Positions 1-8,094 are shown, counted from the stretch's first letter. The stretch is 64,000 bases of DNA from Peptococcaceae bacterium BRH_c4a (GCA_000961585.1 LADN01000054.1:20689-84688), one strand, 5' to 3'. The notes: generated by a model not told the origin, from the letters alone. Translations and numbers: made by a program.

Positions 1-85
1 TAGTATAATTTCTTATTACCTTTACATTAAACATTGCCAAACCCCCTTTGCTTGTTTTTGGATAAAATACCCTATAAAAAATAAT

Positions 86-109
86 CCCCGGAGAGCTTAC
101 GCTTCCGGG
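86..109 (-). terminator. Possible terminator after the helicase remnant
   Basis: An imperfect inverted repeat with CCCGGA and TCCGGG arms is followed, in minus-strand reading, by an AT-rich stretch with a run of six T. It lies just beyond the last coding-like segment of the remnant at 145-500. The stem is short, so this is only a candidate. Confidence 0.4.
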
Positions 110-144
110 AATAAAAAAGGAAGTATGGGAGAGGAGGTTGTGTG

Positions 145-500
145 TTATACAGCTTTCCAAAATTCTTCCAGACATATGATATCGGCTTCTCTGAGCCGTT
201 CCGCCAGTCGGGTCTGTCTTAATACTAAGTCCTTTTAAAATTCTGTGAGCGTTAATTACAATCTGGCTGCAACACTGGCTGTTCTATGTACCTCGGCCAG
301 GCGGACAGAAGGAAGACCTGCATTTATCATTGCAATACTGCCCCCGGCCCTACCGAAGGCAACTGGTCTGGATCGCCTACGATTAGTATTGCGGTGTTTT
401 GAGAGACAGCATTGAAAAGCTTATATCCCAAGGATAGATCCACCATACTAAATTCATCGGCATTGAGCATACCGCATTACAAGGGGGTTTTTTGATTGTA
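145..500 (-). pseudogene. Decayed RecD2-like (SF1B) helicase fragment
   Basis: No intact gene covers this stretch, but minus-strand translation in shifting frames gives consecutive RecD2/TraA-type helicase motifs. A Walker B-like DEFSMVDLSLGYKLFNAV leads into ILIVGDPDQLPSVGPGAVLQ and a stop. After a frameshift comes INAGLPSVRLAEVHRTAS, then after another shift INAHRIL. In RecD2 proteins these are motifs II, III and the following helix, in the same order. A last open segment, ending RLAERLREADIICLEEFWKAV at 145, may belong to it or to another gene. The N-terminal domain, Walker A and the C-terminal UvrD-like domain are missing. The gene is therefore a remnant broken by at least two frameshifts and large deletions, and no product is expected. 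It fits decaying cargo of the mobile element that ends at 6822. Confidence 0.6.
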
Positions 501-731
501 GTTACATTTTCTTCCCGGGGCGATTCCCAGCGTTGCCGGTCTTTGATACCGAACTTATGCCGTATCTCCCCAAGGAATATAACTTCAGCCTTTCCCTGTG
601 GGTCTTCCCGCAAGACTGCCATACCGGTTATCTTACCTTCCACTTTCCTGATCTAATTAAAATAAAAATACCCCGTTTTCCGGGGTATAAGGTCCTTTCT
701 CTTCTGCTCGATAATTATTCTCTTTGGAATT

Positions 732-1709
732 CTATTTCCTACCTGGGTTTTTATATGCTTCAGATCGCGAAAGTGTTGTACTGACTCTCGCTTTTCTTGA
801 TCCTTTTGTTGCCCAGTGACCAGCGGCTTGACCTGTTTCCAACCGTAATTTCTTCTTTTTAATCTTATGTGGCTGAAAAAGCACAGTCCTTATACGGTCC
901 AATTTATCAAACCAGCCCTTATTATTAGTTTTAGGCCCAATCAAATCTATAACTAATTTATTCCAAGCTTCCGGAGCTATATTTAAGTTACTCTGCAAGT
1001 CCCCCAATACTTCTGAAGCTATCGCTCTAAATGCCTTAATATATCTTTGTTCTGGAACTTTCACTAATATATAAGGAAATAACTCTTTTAATTCAAGGCC
1101 ACTTATTATATTCTGATGCAAAAATAGAATATTTTTTATCCTCTTTATTTTCTTTTGTCTATCTAAAACACTTTCATCAAGTAAACCCTCTATAAATTCA
1201 TCAATTTTATTTGGATTAGATAATTTAATTTCTTCCAGGCATCCTAATATTTCAGCGGCCTGATCACGAAAAGCAACCACATAACGAGTTTCAGGAACAT
1301 CTTCGAGTACACGCGGCAATAAGCTGCTTAGTTCTATTTTTGAAACGAAATTATAGGACTTATTAATAAAATAATCCCAACTCTCCACCGATGACGATGT
1401 TCCCTTTAAAATCAAAAACCTTCTTATACATGTACTACCAACTAACAGAGATTTGTGAGTTTCTTCGTTAGTTATCTGAAAGTTAAGTCTCAACGGGCGC
1501 TGATTACACAACTCACACTGATCTGAGAATTTTTCAACTTCTTCTTCCTGTATCAAACCTGTATATTCCCATTCGAATTTGGCTTTTTCATATTCGTTAC
1601 TTTTGCTATTTTGAACCAACACCTGTTTAATCATGGGGTAATCGCGTTTTTTAAGCTCCTCTCCTCCACCCGCCAATGTCTTTTTTAGTCGGTTTCTTAA
1701 AAAAGACAT
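732..1709 (-). CDS. Hypothetical protein with a zinc-finger-like motif
   Basis: This 325-residue protein is not assigned to a named family. Near residues 65-98 it has CELCNQRPLRLNF followed by LLVGSTCIRRFL, a CxxC...GS-C-xxRF pattern. That pattern recurs in phage and plasmid proteins and probably binds zinc. The rest is mainly helical and charged, with a basic C-terminus (KIKKKKLRL, then Arg/Lys-rich). An internal similarity is visible: RVLEDVPETRYVVAFRDQAAEILG near 130-155 resembles ILVKVPEQRYIKAFRAIASEVLG near 215-240, so the body may be a two-copy helical repeat. The ATG is preceded by AGAAAGGTGG with good spacing. It lies on the minus strand just downstream of two small genes, possibly co-transcribed. 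A nucleic-acid-related role is only a guess. Confidence 0.7.
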   Translation of the reverse strand: MSFLRNRLKKTLAGGGEELKKRDYPMIKQVLVQNSKSNEYEKAKFEWEYTGLIQEEEVEKFSDQCELCNQRPLRLNFQITNEETHKSLLVGSTCIRRFLILKGTSSSVESWDYFINKSYNFVSKIELSSLLPRVLEDVPETRYVVAFRDQAAEILGCLEEIKLSNPNKIDEFIEGLLDESVLDRQKKIKRIKNILFLHQNIISGLELKELFPYILVKVPEQRYIKAFRAIASEVLGDLQSNLNIAPEAWNKLVIDLIGPKTNNKGWFDKLDRIRTVLFQPHKIKKKKLRLETGQAAGHWATKGSRKARVSTTLSRSEAYKNPGRK

Positions 1710-1735
1710 TTCCTAAAACCACCTTTCTTTTATCT

Positions 1736-2116
1736 TTATTTCCCACCTCTGTGTAGTGCATCCCAAGCTTGTCCGCTGTATATATTTCTTTTTCCACCTT
1801 GCTTCCCTATTTTGCAACCTCCGTTTACGGTTGACAATTCCTCAAATAAATCACCAATACAATAATCCTTTGGCCTTGGTGGAGCTGGAGGTCTGCATAA
1901 AAGAAGTTTTTGCTTTCTCCTACTTCGGCTTTTATTATTACAGTCTTTTTCAGCCCATTTTAGAAAAGGATTCACAGAATTACTGCCCAGGGCTCTGACA
2001 AATGACTGCAATCCATATTTTCCTGAATACTTATAGATATAGCGCAGTATTTGCTCCCTTTTTTCAGGAGATATGCGATATTGTCCGGCCAAATCTCTTA
2101 TAGTGAGCGTTGTCAC
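1736..2116 (-). CDS. Hypothetical basic protein
   Basis: A 126-residue protein that I cannot assign. It starts at GTG behind a strong GGGAGGGGGG site that overlaps the end of the upstream gene, so the two are probably translated together. Residues 1-55 look helical and could form a small DNA-binding fold (TIRDLAGQYRISPEKREQILRYI). A Lys/Arg-rich and Pro-rich linker follows (NNKSRSRRKQ, then PPAPPRPKDY). The setting, between small unassigned genes in a mobile element, suggests an accessory plasmid or phage function. No catalytic motif is visible. Confidence 0.6.
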   Translation of the reverse strand: MTTLTIRDLAGQYRISPEKREQILRYIYKYSGKYGLQSFVRALGSNSVNPFLKWAEKDCNNKSRSRRKQKLLLCRPPAPPRPKDYCIGDLFEELSTVNGGCKIGKQGGKRNIYSGQAWDALHRGGK

Positions 2117-2120
2117 TCAA

Positions 2121-2393
2121 CTACCCCCCCTCCCGCATCTTTTCTTCACGGCATCTTGCAAGACATAAAAAATAGTACGGGACCATTTCCTTTTTAATTG
2201 CTATTTCTGGGGGAATTGGATAGTACGTAATACTTGTCCTTATACCGCATTTTTTAATAACCTTTTTGGCCATTGTTTTAAATTTTTCACGGTTCCCTTC
2301 GGACTTTGGGACTATGACATTTATAATACGTACATTACTCACATCAAATGTTAGTGCTTTGCTATTATAAACCCCTTTTTTAATTACTTCCAT
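2121..2393 (-). CDS. Hypothetical protein, 90 aa
   Basis: The open frame extends further upstream, but the start at 2393 is chosen because CTGGAGGC stands seven to eight bases before its ATG, while the upstream extension is arginine-rich and non-coding in character. The 90-residue product begins MEVIKKGVYNSKALTFDV and contains alternating hydrophobic strands (VRIINVIVPKSEG) followed by a basic helix (KFKTMAKKVIKKCG). I do not recognise the family. It precedes the gene at 1736-2116 with almost no gap, so both are likely in one transcript. Confidence 0.6.
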   Translation of the reverse strand: MEVIKKGVYNSKALTFDVSNVRIINVIVPKSEGNREKFKTMAKKVIKKCGIRTSITYYPIPPEIAIKKEMVPYYFLCLARCREEKMREGG

Positions 2394-3165
2394 AATATGC
2401 CTCCAGTATAACATGAAAAACGTGCTTAGCCGAACAATAATTATGATTGTCCGCACCCGACCCGCCACGAGTAGGCGCACGTTTAAGGGCCGGTTAGTCC
2501 GTAAAGTGAAATAATAAAATAATGCGCCGAGCTGAGCTCTTACGATCGCGCCGGAAAGGTGGAGCCTTAACGAATGCCTTCCCAGGGGACGCAATAGACG
2601 CCTAGATAAAAATCTAGAATTTATTTAATTATCATTTTCCAGTGTTCAAGTTAACTGTGAAAATGCGGGGTTTGGTATTAAACTAAAATCGGGCCTGCTA
2701 TTTGGTTACTTCCCCCGTTCTTCACCTAAGTCCAGCCCTTCCCGTATGCGGATTTTCACCGCCCTTCCGAAGAAGTTAATCGGCGCACGTCCGGGTAAAC
2801 GCTGCCGTCTGTTTGAGCTACGCTGTGCCTGGCTTCCCATTCTCGGTTGGTCCGCCGTCTCCCACCGCCACTACCCGAGTGACCCCTTTTATCGCGAAAA
2901 ATGCGTCCGTTTACCCGGGTTTTTCTTTGTTGTAACTATACTTCCGCCACAGCAAAGTGTGGAAATTTTTTGCCATTAACGGCACGCCCTGGGGCAGCAT
3001 ATTTCTTCTCTGCCCTGGGGCCTACCGTCCATCCCTCTGTTCCCTCCCATACGGATGCGAACCTTGTTTTATTACCCTATAGGGGTTAAGTGGGGGGTGG
3101 TTGACTGTAAATGCAGAATTGTATAACATGATTAAATAGGCTTTAATACCCATCCTGAATACCCA
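2394..3165. other. Gene-poor stretch, no supported gene
   Basis: About 770 bases with no reading frame that has a ribosome site and protein-like composition. A minus-strand open frame ends at 2711 with the protein-like tail VKIRIREGLDLGEERGK, but upstream it is interrupted and has no credible start. It could be the tail of a decayed gene. I see no RNA gene. Confidence 0.4.
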
Positions 3166-3357
3166 CTAGCTAACCTTATCCCTAGCCTTGTCTTTAATTG
3201 ACTCGGCCTGCTCTCGATTTAGCTCCTTGCAAACCAGCCCCGGGTCACACCCCAGGAGTATCCGCGCACAGGTCAGCCACAGCTCGGTGTTGCCAGGGCC
3301 TTCACCAGGCTTTGTAAATTCGGCACGGTATTCCAGGTCTTTCGGATGCCTTGCCAT
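3166..3357 (-). CDS. Small hypothetical phage-like protein
   Basis: A 63-residue protein (MARHPKDLEYRAEFTKPGEG...). The start is well supported: AAAGGAGGT lies seven bases before the ATG. It is hydrophilic and has two cysteines near the middle (LTCARILLGCDPG). No family is recognised. It lies in the leftward transcription unit downstream of the small HTH gene at 3486-3758 and is probably one of the early genes of the mobile element. Confidence 0.6.
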   Translation of the reverse strand: MARHPKDLEYRAEFTKPGEGPGNTELWLTCARILLGCDPGLVCKELNREQAESIKDKARDKVS

Positions 3358-3485
3358 GTGCGGACCTCCTTTCGGGGGATTTAGTCGTGGAATGGTTAAG
3401 GGTAAACACCTTGGCGTTCGAAACCAGGCAGGACCGGGATATTTGTTTCTACTACCACAACTTGAGGAATCATTATGTAGTCCAC

Positions 3486-3758
3486 CTATCCGGTAGTACC
3501 GGTAGCCAGTTTTTCCAGAATTTCAGTCGGGATTTTTTCACGATAAGCAGCTACCACAAGGGCTTCGGGGTCACCACCGAGAACTTCGGCCAGAATCCTG
3601 TTAAGTCTGTCAGATGCAGGCGGTTTTTTAGCAGTTTGTAATTTGCTTATATATGAGGCATCGACTCTTATACCGCGACCCTGGCATTCATTAGCAATAT
3701 TTTTTAAATTCTTGCCACTTTTTTTTATAAGTTCAGAAAGGATCTCATGATATTTCAA
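3486..3758 (-). CDS. Small HTH regulator, Cro-like partner of the divergent repressor
   Basis: This 90-residue protein is a helix-turn-helix regulator. Its whole length aligns by eye with the first 90 residues of the divergently encoded repressor at 3926-4969: SYISKLQTAKKPPASD here against SYISKLRTGKKPPPSD there, and RILAEVLGGDPEALVVAAYREK against KVLAEVLNIDPEKLIMEAYKEK. It lacks the peptidase half. By analogy with phage switches it would bind the same operators without being SOS-cleavable, acting like Cro or as a competitor. A candidate leftward promoter (TTGACC, 18 bp, TACAAT) with overlapping palindromes lies upstream at 3818-3847. The roles are inferred from arrangement and similarity. 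Confidence 0.75.
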   Translation of the reverse strand: MKYHEILSELIKKSGKNLKNIANECQGRGIRVDASYISKLQTAKKPPASDRLNRILAEVLGGDPEALVVAAYREKIPTEILEKLATGTTG

Positions 3759-3798
3759 ATGTACTCACCCCCCCTACTATTGACTCTATCTCCTTTTA

Positions 3799-3904
3799 AG
3801 TCAACATATTTGACTATATTGTACCTCACCCTTGACCATTGGGTCAATAGTAAAAGTAAAATTGTCCTATGACCGTTGACTTTTAAGTCATCTTCTAATA
3901 TGAT
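3799..3904. promoter_or_regulatory. Divergent promoters with three palindromic operator-like sites
   Basis: Three related inverted repeats are visible: AGTCAA-N5-TTGACT at 3799-3815, TTGACC-N4-GGTCAA at 3832-3847 and TGACTT-N2-AAGTCA at 3877-3890. The rightward promoter is TTGACT at 3876-3881, a 17-bp spacer and TATGAT at 3899-3904, so the third palindrome covers its -35 box. The leftward promoter reads TTGACC at 3847-3842, 18 bp, then TACAAT at 3823-3818. The second palindrome covers its -35 box and the first lies just past its -10 box. This is the layout expected of a phage-type repressor switch. Confidence 0.7.
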
Positions 3905-3925
3905 ACATTCTAGAGGTGTAAACAT

Positions 3926-4969
3926 ATGAGCTATGCTCATTTATTGGATCAGCTAATTCACGAATCCAGATATTCCCTTTCAGAAATAGTCAATTTATGT
4001 AAATCTAAAGGGATTAATATATCCCCATCTTACATAAGCAAGTTACGCACCGGTAAAAAACCGCCGCCTTCTGATGATGTTTCCAAGGTGTTAGCAGAAG
4101 TCTTAAATATTGATCCCGAAAAGCTTATAATGGAAGCATATAAAGAAAAAGCCCCCGATAAAATCAAAAAGATACTTGAGACCGGTGCAAAAAAGCAAGA
4201 TCTAATTTTAAGCGAAGCATCATCTGAATATGCTCAAAGGGCAGGGCATGCTGGTCGCTACAGTATGGTTATAGAAATGGCTGATATTTTGGAGAATGAG
4301 AGTATTCAGCTTACCGCAGGTGGTGAGCCTCTAAACCCTGAACAACGCCTTTTAGTAGCAAAAGCTTTATTTGTTACACAAACTGGTTCCGGAAAAACGT
4401 GGTCTTTTCTAAATCTAATTAAGGATCGTATTAAAAACAAAATCCCCATCCTTGGCACCATCCGGGCTGGTATTCCTCTTCTCTCTGAGCAAAATATTAT
4501 CGGCCATCTGGACATACTCGCTGACATGGAAAGCAAGGCTGATTTCGCCCTATATGTCCGTGGTGATTCAATGATTGGCGCAGGTATTCAAGATAATGAT
4601 GTTGTGGTATGTAAGCAACGGGAAACGGCTGCCAACGGACAGATTGTCGTAGCCCTAGTCAACGGTACTGAAACGACCCTAAAATTTTTCATCCAAGAAA
4701 ACGGTAAAAAACTGTTGCGGGCCGCCAACCCTGAATATAAAGATATTGAGTTAGGGCATGGAGATCAGGTGCAAGGGTATGTAGTGAAGATACTAAAGGA
4801 TCCGCCGCCAATAAATACTTATAAGGAGTACATTTATTTTAAGGAAGAGCATTTACAAGGGTGGAACGAGGCAATAGAAAAGGCCTTGGCTTGTGGCATC
4901 AAGCCTTCTGCATTCATAGAGTTTGTTGAAATGCAGATTGAGTTAGCGAAGAGGTTAGCGGAAAAATAG
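3926..4969 (+). CDS. HTH / S24 LexA-like repressor
   Basis: A 347-residue repressor. Residues 1-70 form an HTH domain with the recognition region SPSYISKLRTGKKPP. Residues about 175-290 are an S24 (LexA/CI) peptidase-like domain: ILGTIRAGIPL resembles the cleavage-site loop, FALYVRGDSMIGAGIQDND carries the catalytic serine in GDSM, and ALVNGTETTLKFF carries the candidate lysine. A tail of about 50 residues after the peptidase domain is unusual for this family. A consensus-like promoter and palindromic operators precede the gene (3799-3904). It probably keeps the element silent until DNA damage triggers self-cleavage; that is inferred from the family. No strong ribosome site precedes the ATG (AGAGGTG only). 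Confidence 0.88.
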   Translation: MSYAHLLDQLIHESRYSLSEIVNLCKSKGINISPSYISKLRTGKKPPPSDDVSKVLAEVLNIDPEKLIMEAYKEKAPDKIKKILETGAKKQDLILSEASSEYAQRAGHAGRYSMVIEMADILENESIQLTAGGEPLNPEQRLLVAKALFVTQTGSGKTWSFLNLIKDRIKNKIPILGTIRAGIPLLSEQNIIGHLDILADMESKADFALYVRGDSMIGAGIQDNDVVVCKQRETAANGQIVVALVNGTETTLKFFIQENGKKLLRAANPEYKDIELGHGDQVQGYVVKILKDPPPINTYKEYIYFKEEHLQGWNEAIEKALACGIKPSAFIEFVEMQIELAKRLAEK

Positions 4970-4980
4970 TGATTGACATC

Positions 4981-5091
4981 ATGGGTCGGCGGAATAAATG
5001 CTGGCCTTTGTACAATTTTAAGGAGACGGGTCCGGGAGGGCGGGCAGCGGTTAATGTGGAGGGATACTATTTGAAATGCTACAGGCAATGA
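4981..5091 (+). CDS. Possible 36-aa peptide gene
   Basis: A short open frame right after the repressor encodes a 36-residue peptide with CWPLYNF near the start and YYLKCYRQ at the end. Its stop overlaps the ATG of a second small open frame (5088-5165, 25 residues) in the ATGA manner of coupled genes. There is no good ribosome site before 4981, so both remain doubtful. They may be translated from the repressor transcript. Confidence 0.25.
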   Translation: MGRRNKCWPLYNFKETGPGGRAAVNVEGYYLKCYRQ

Positions 5092-5211
5092 GCGACTTGG
5101 AGCTTTTTATGCATAATGATATTGAACTACCTATTTTAGCTAAAGTGGGCTTGGTTCATTGTTAATTTGAAACGATCATCTTAATATCTTAAGTGATTGA
5201 CAGGTGACACC

Positions 5212-6831
5212 ATGCGTATAGGCGTACTGGGCCGAACCTCATCGGAGGACCAGGCCGAAAGAGGCACCATCCAAAACCAGGTTGAATTCGCAACTAAATA
5301 CTGCGACCTCCACCAACTGGAAATAGCGGAATGGTACCTTGATGATGGTATTTCCGGAACCATTCCCCTAGAACAGCGACCAGCGGGAGCCCGCTTGCAT
5401 GAGGATGCAAAAGCCGGAAGAATTGACCTCATCCTCATCTATAAGCTGGACAGACTCGGCAGGTCCGCCCGTATCATCCTTAATGCTGTATACGAACTGG
5501 AGCAATATGGGGTCAAAATACGATCCATGACCGAGCCCTTCGATACCGGGGACCCATCCGGCCGGTTCCTCTTGACCATCCTGGCCGGCGTGGCCGACCT
5601 TGAACGGGAAACTATCCTTGAACGCATGTGGTACGGGGCTAACCGGGCCGCCCGGGCCGGAAAGTGGCTGGGCGGGATCGTCCCCTTTGGCTACTTCATG
5701 AATGAAGATGGATTTTTAGCAGTCAACGAAGAACCCCTCCCGGGGACATATATGAGCGAGGCCGATGTGGTGCGCCTCATATATAAACTCCTGGTTGAGC
5801 AGCATTACTCTACCATTAAAACAGCTGATTACCTGAATGCCCTAAGCGTACCCACAGCCTACACCAGAGACAGTCGCATGGTGAAACATGGAAAGCGAAA
5901 GGTAAAGACCTCTGGCATATGGCGGCCCAGCCGGGTACGGGCGATAGTTATCAGCACTACATATAAAGGTCTGCACCAATACGGCAAACGTTCCGCAAAG
6001 AAAAGAGAAATCATTGAGCGAGAAGTACCAGCTATCGTTTCTGTGGACATCTGGGAAAGAGCCCAGCAGGTGCTTCATGAAAACCAGATAGAGGCCCCAC
6101 GTAACTCCAGGCACAATTATCTGCTCAGGGGTCTTATTAAGTGCGGCATCTGCGGCCTGACCTATCAGGGAATAACTTATAAAGGACCGGGAAATAAGCC
6201 CAAAAACTATTATGTATGCGGAGGAAAAACTGCATACCGAGGACCGTTACTCGGTAAGTGCAAGTCAAAAAACGTGCCCCAGGACTGGATTGAAAACCTC
6301 ATATGGAATGATTGTGTGGAGTTTATCCAGAACCCGGAAAAGGCACTGGAGGAACTGGCAGCCTCAATGAAGGGAAAAAAATCCGATGCCGGGGAAATAG
6401 CCGAGGAAATTAAGTCCATTCAGCACACCATTGACAATAAAGAAATTGAAAAGCAGAGTATCCTTGATTTGTACCGTAGAACTATAATAAACGGTTTCGA
6501 TGTGGAAATTCAACTCCAGAAGATTGGCCAGGAGAAACAGACACTGGAAAACCGGATTAAGGAGCTAAAGCGCCAGGCTGACAATGAAGACGATTTGGCC
6601 TATAAATACGATTCAGCCGAGGAATTGCTCCGTATACTGCAGCAGAAACTGAACAACGATCCCCCATTTGAAGTCAAGCGTGAGATTGTAAAAACACTCG
6701 TTAAGGAAATAGTCATAAATACTGATTTTACAGATGGTTCGCGCCCCCGGGCCACAGTTACCGCAAAGTATGCATTTTTCAACGGTGTTGCTTGCACGGA
6801 TGTCCCTGCGGCTATTACGGTGATCCGCTGA
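5212..6831 (+). CDS. Large serine recombinase (integrase)
   Basis: A 539-residue large serine recombinase that would integrate and excise the surrounding element. Residues 1-150 are the resolvase catalytic domain: GRTSSEDQ holds the nucleophilic serine near position 10, followed by YLDDGISGT and IYKLDRLGRS. The recombinase domain follows, then a zinc ribbon (CGICGLTYQG ... CKSKN) at about 310-370 and a Glu/Lys-rich coiled coil at about 390-470, which in this family controls synapsis. ATG 5212 with AGGTGA upstream is preferred over the in-frame TTG at 5197. The last codons (DVPAAITVIR) are encoded by the comM core sequence, so the gene reads through the recombination junction at 6803-6822. This placement next to an att site is typical of integrases. 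Confidence 0.93.
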   Translation: MRIGVLGRTSSEDQAERGTIQNQVEFATKYCDLHQLEIAEWYLDDGISGTIPLEQRPAGARLHEDAKAGRIDLILIYKLDRLGRSARIILNAVYELEQYGVKIRSMTEPFDTGDPSGRFLLTILAGVADLERETILERMWYGANRAARAGKWLGGIVPFGYFMNEDGFLAVNEEPLPGTYMSEADVVRLIYKLLVEQHYSTIKTADYLNALSVPTAYTRDSRMVKHGKRKVKTSGIWRPSRVRAIVISTTYKGLHQYGKRSAKKREIIEREVPAIVSVDIWERAQQVLHENQIEAPRNSRHNYLLRGLIKCGICGLTYQGITYKGPGNKPKNYYVCGGKTAYRGPLLGKCKSKNVPQDWIENLIWNDCVEFIQNPEKALEELAASMKGKKSDAGEIAEEIKSIQHTIDNKEIEKQSILDLYRRTIINGFDVEIQLQKIGQEKQTLENRIKELKRQADNEDDLAYKYDSAEELLRILQQKLNNDPPFEVKREIVKTLVKEIVINTDFTDGSRPRATVTAKYAFFNGVACTDVPAAITVIR

Positions 6832-7271
6832 AGCAATGCAGATGCTCAACCTTACAGGTTAAAAGATACATGGGCAAAATATCCGGCCCTCTGCTGGACC
6901 GTATAGACATATCGGTCAACGTGCCCCGGGTATCCTACGAGGAACTGAACCGGCAAAAGCCGGCGGAAAACTCGACCGCAGTCAGAGAAAGGGTTTTCAC
7001 AGCCCGGAAGATGCAGCAGGAGCGCCTGCATCCCCAGGGAATAATGTGCAACGCCCATATGACCGGCCCCCAGACCCGTGACTTCTGCCACCTCTCCCCC
7101 GATGCCGCAGCCCTCATAAAATCCTCCTTCAAGCGGCTCAAACTGAGCGCCCGGTCCCACGACAGGCTCCTGAAAGTGGCTCGCACCATAGCCGACCTGG
7201 AAGCAAGCCAAAACATAGAGGCCGAACACCTGGCCGAGGCCCTGCAATACCGGAGGCCGGAGGGGGTTTAA
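6801..7271 (+). pseudogene. comM: comM (YifB, Mg-chelatase-like ATPase), 3' part only
   Basis: The frame starting with CPCGYYGDPLKQC and running through RYMGKISGPLLDRIDISV to HLAEALQYRRPE matches the C-terminal third of ComM/YifB, an AAA+ protein related to magnesium chelatase and linked to branch migration during transformation. The N-terminal ATPase domain with Walker A and B is absent. The gene is cut exactly within the codons for CPCGYYG, where the serine recombinase gene ends. The 5' part should lie at the far end of the element, outside the window to the left. No start or ribosome site serves this fragment. Excision of the element would be expected to rebuild comM. Confidence 0.88.
6803..6822 (+). 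other. Putative recombination (att) core in comM
   Basis: The 20-base sequence TCCCTGCGGCTATTACGGTG lies at the border between the recombinase gene and the comM remnant. It encodes CGYY of ComM in one frame and the recombinase C-terminus in another. An identical 20-mer occurs at 7837-7856. Position and duplication suggest the crossover site of the serine recombinase. Confidence 0.6.
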
Positions 7272-7288
7272 AGCCAGGAAGGTAAAAA

Positions 7289-7689
7289 TAACCGCCTTGC
7301 AGACGGCGGAATCCAGAAGCCAGAATCCAGAAAAAGCAAGCGTGACCCTCAAGCGACATGCAGTGAGGGGGAGGGGTTTTAGTCCAGGCGGATGTTCCGG
7401 AGGCTGTTATCTGGCTCTTGGCGACAGAGCCGTACGGACTGCCGAACCGGCTGCAGGACGCAGCCGGTAGCCGGAATCGACGCATGGACGCGGCGTTGGA
7501 GGCGGTCGGCAGTCCGTTAGGCGACGAGCATAGAGCCAGTTCAGCCGGAGGATAAGTAGATCGGACTCAAACCCCTCCACCGGCCACAGAGTGACCCCGG
7601 AGCGACCCCGGAAAAACTCTGGGCTTGCATAAAAATGCTTTGGCGATTTAGCGCTTTAATACCTTAATGTGGCATATACTTTCCTTAAC
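7289..7689 (-). repeat. Structured mobile repeat, copy 1
   Basis: A roughly 400-base non-coding element that, read on the minus strand, begins GTTAAGGAAAGTATATGCCA and matches copy 2 (21178-21614) along its length and copy 3 (63698-63882) in its first half. GGTAAAAA flanks it on both sides (7281-7288 and 7690-7697), as expected for a target-site duplication. The middle forms a long hairpin, with outer arms TTTGAGTCC / GGACTAAAA and inner arms CGGACTGCCGA / TCGGCAGTCCG. It inserted ten bases after the comM stop codon. No protein is encoded. Confidence 0.8.
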
Positions 7690-7836
7690 GGTAAAAAAAC
7701 TCTTCTGTCAGCGAAGAGATGGTTAAAGACGACAAATTATATTTCTTTAGACAAAAGGAACTGAACCATCTAATTTTTGATATTCTCGTACTGCTTCAGG
7801 ATCCATTCTAACATCAAATCTTTGCTCCATTCTTTA

Positions 7837-7856
7837 TCCCTGCGGCTATTACGGTG
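7837..7856 (+). repeat. Second copy of the 20-bp comM att-like core
   Basis: An exact 20-base repeat of the comM sequence at 6803-6822 in the same orientation, about 1 kb downstream and outside any gene. The flanks differ immediately on both sides, so it is not part of a longer comM duplication. It may be the scar or remaining end of another integration event. Confidence 0.6.
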
Positions 7857-8040
7857 GTATAATTGGACTGGATATATTTTCATCTTCTCGGAAAGATAAA
7901 GGGTAGTTGCCCATGCCGCCAGCGGCACCACAGAGGATGAAAACCTGATCTGGGCACAGAGAGGTTCATATGAATTGGCTTGCGTTATAGGGCTTTTTTA
8001 TAATTTGAACTTCAACCATCCTATCTGATACTTTGTATTC

Positions 8041-8094
8041 TTTTTAATCTCTGTGTTCTCTGCGGCAAAAAAAGCTTACAGCTATTTTCATGGT
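8041..8094 (-). repeat. Dispersed short repeat (copy A)
   Basis: Read on the minus strand, AGCTGTAAGC, a T-run, then GCCGCAGAGAACACAGAGAT and an A-run. A close match lies at 63450-63510 in plus orientation, where GCCACAGAGATCATAGAGAACACAGAG carries an extra 9-10 bases in the middle. Both copies are intergenic. Confidence 0.6.

Noticed and set aside
2700..2950. Possible group II intron or retroelement remnant (GGTGAAAATCCGC-like segment)
   Set aside because: The segment is better read as the tail of a decayed reading frame; no domain V hairpin and no maturase frame is present.
7860..8040. Possible riboswitch before the MBL hydrolase gene
   Set aside because: There are GC-rich stretches but no recognisable aptamer core and no terminator/antiterminator pair.
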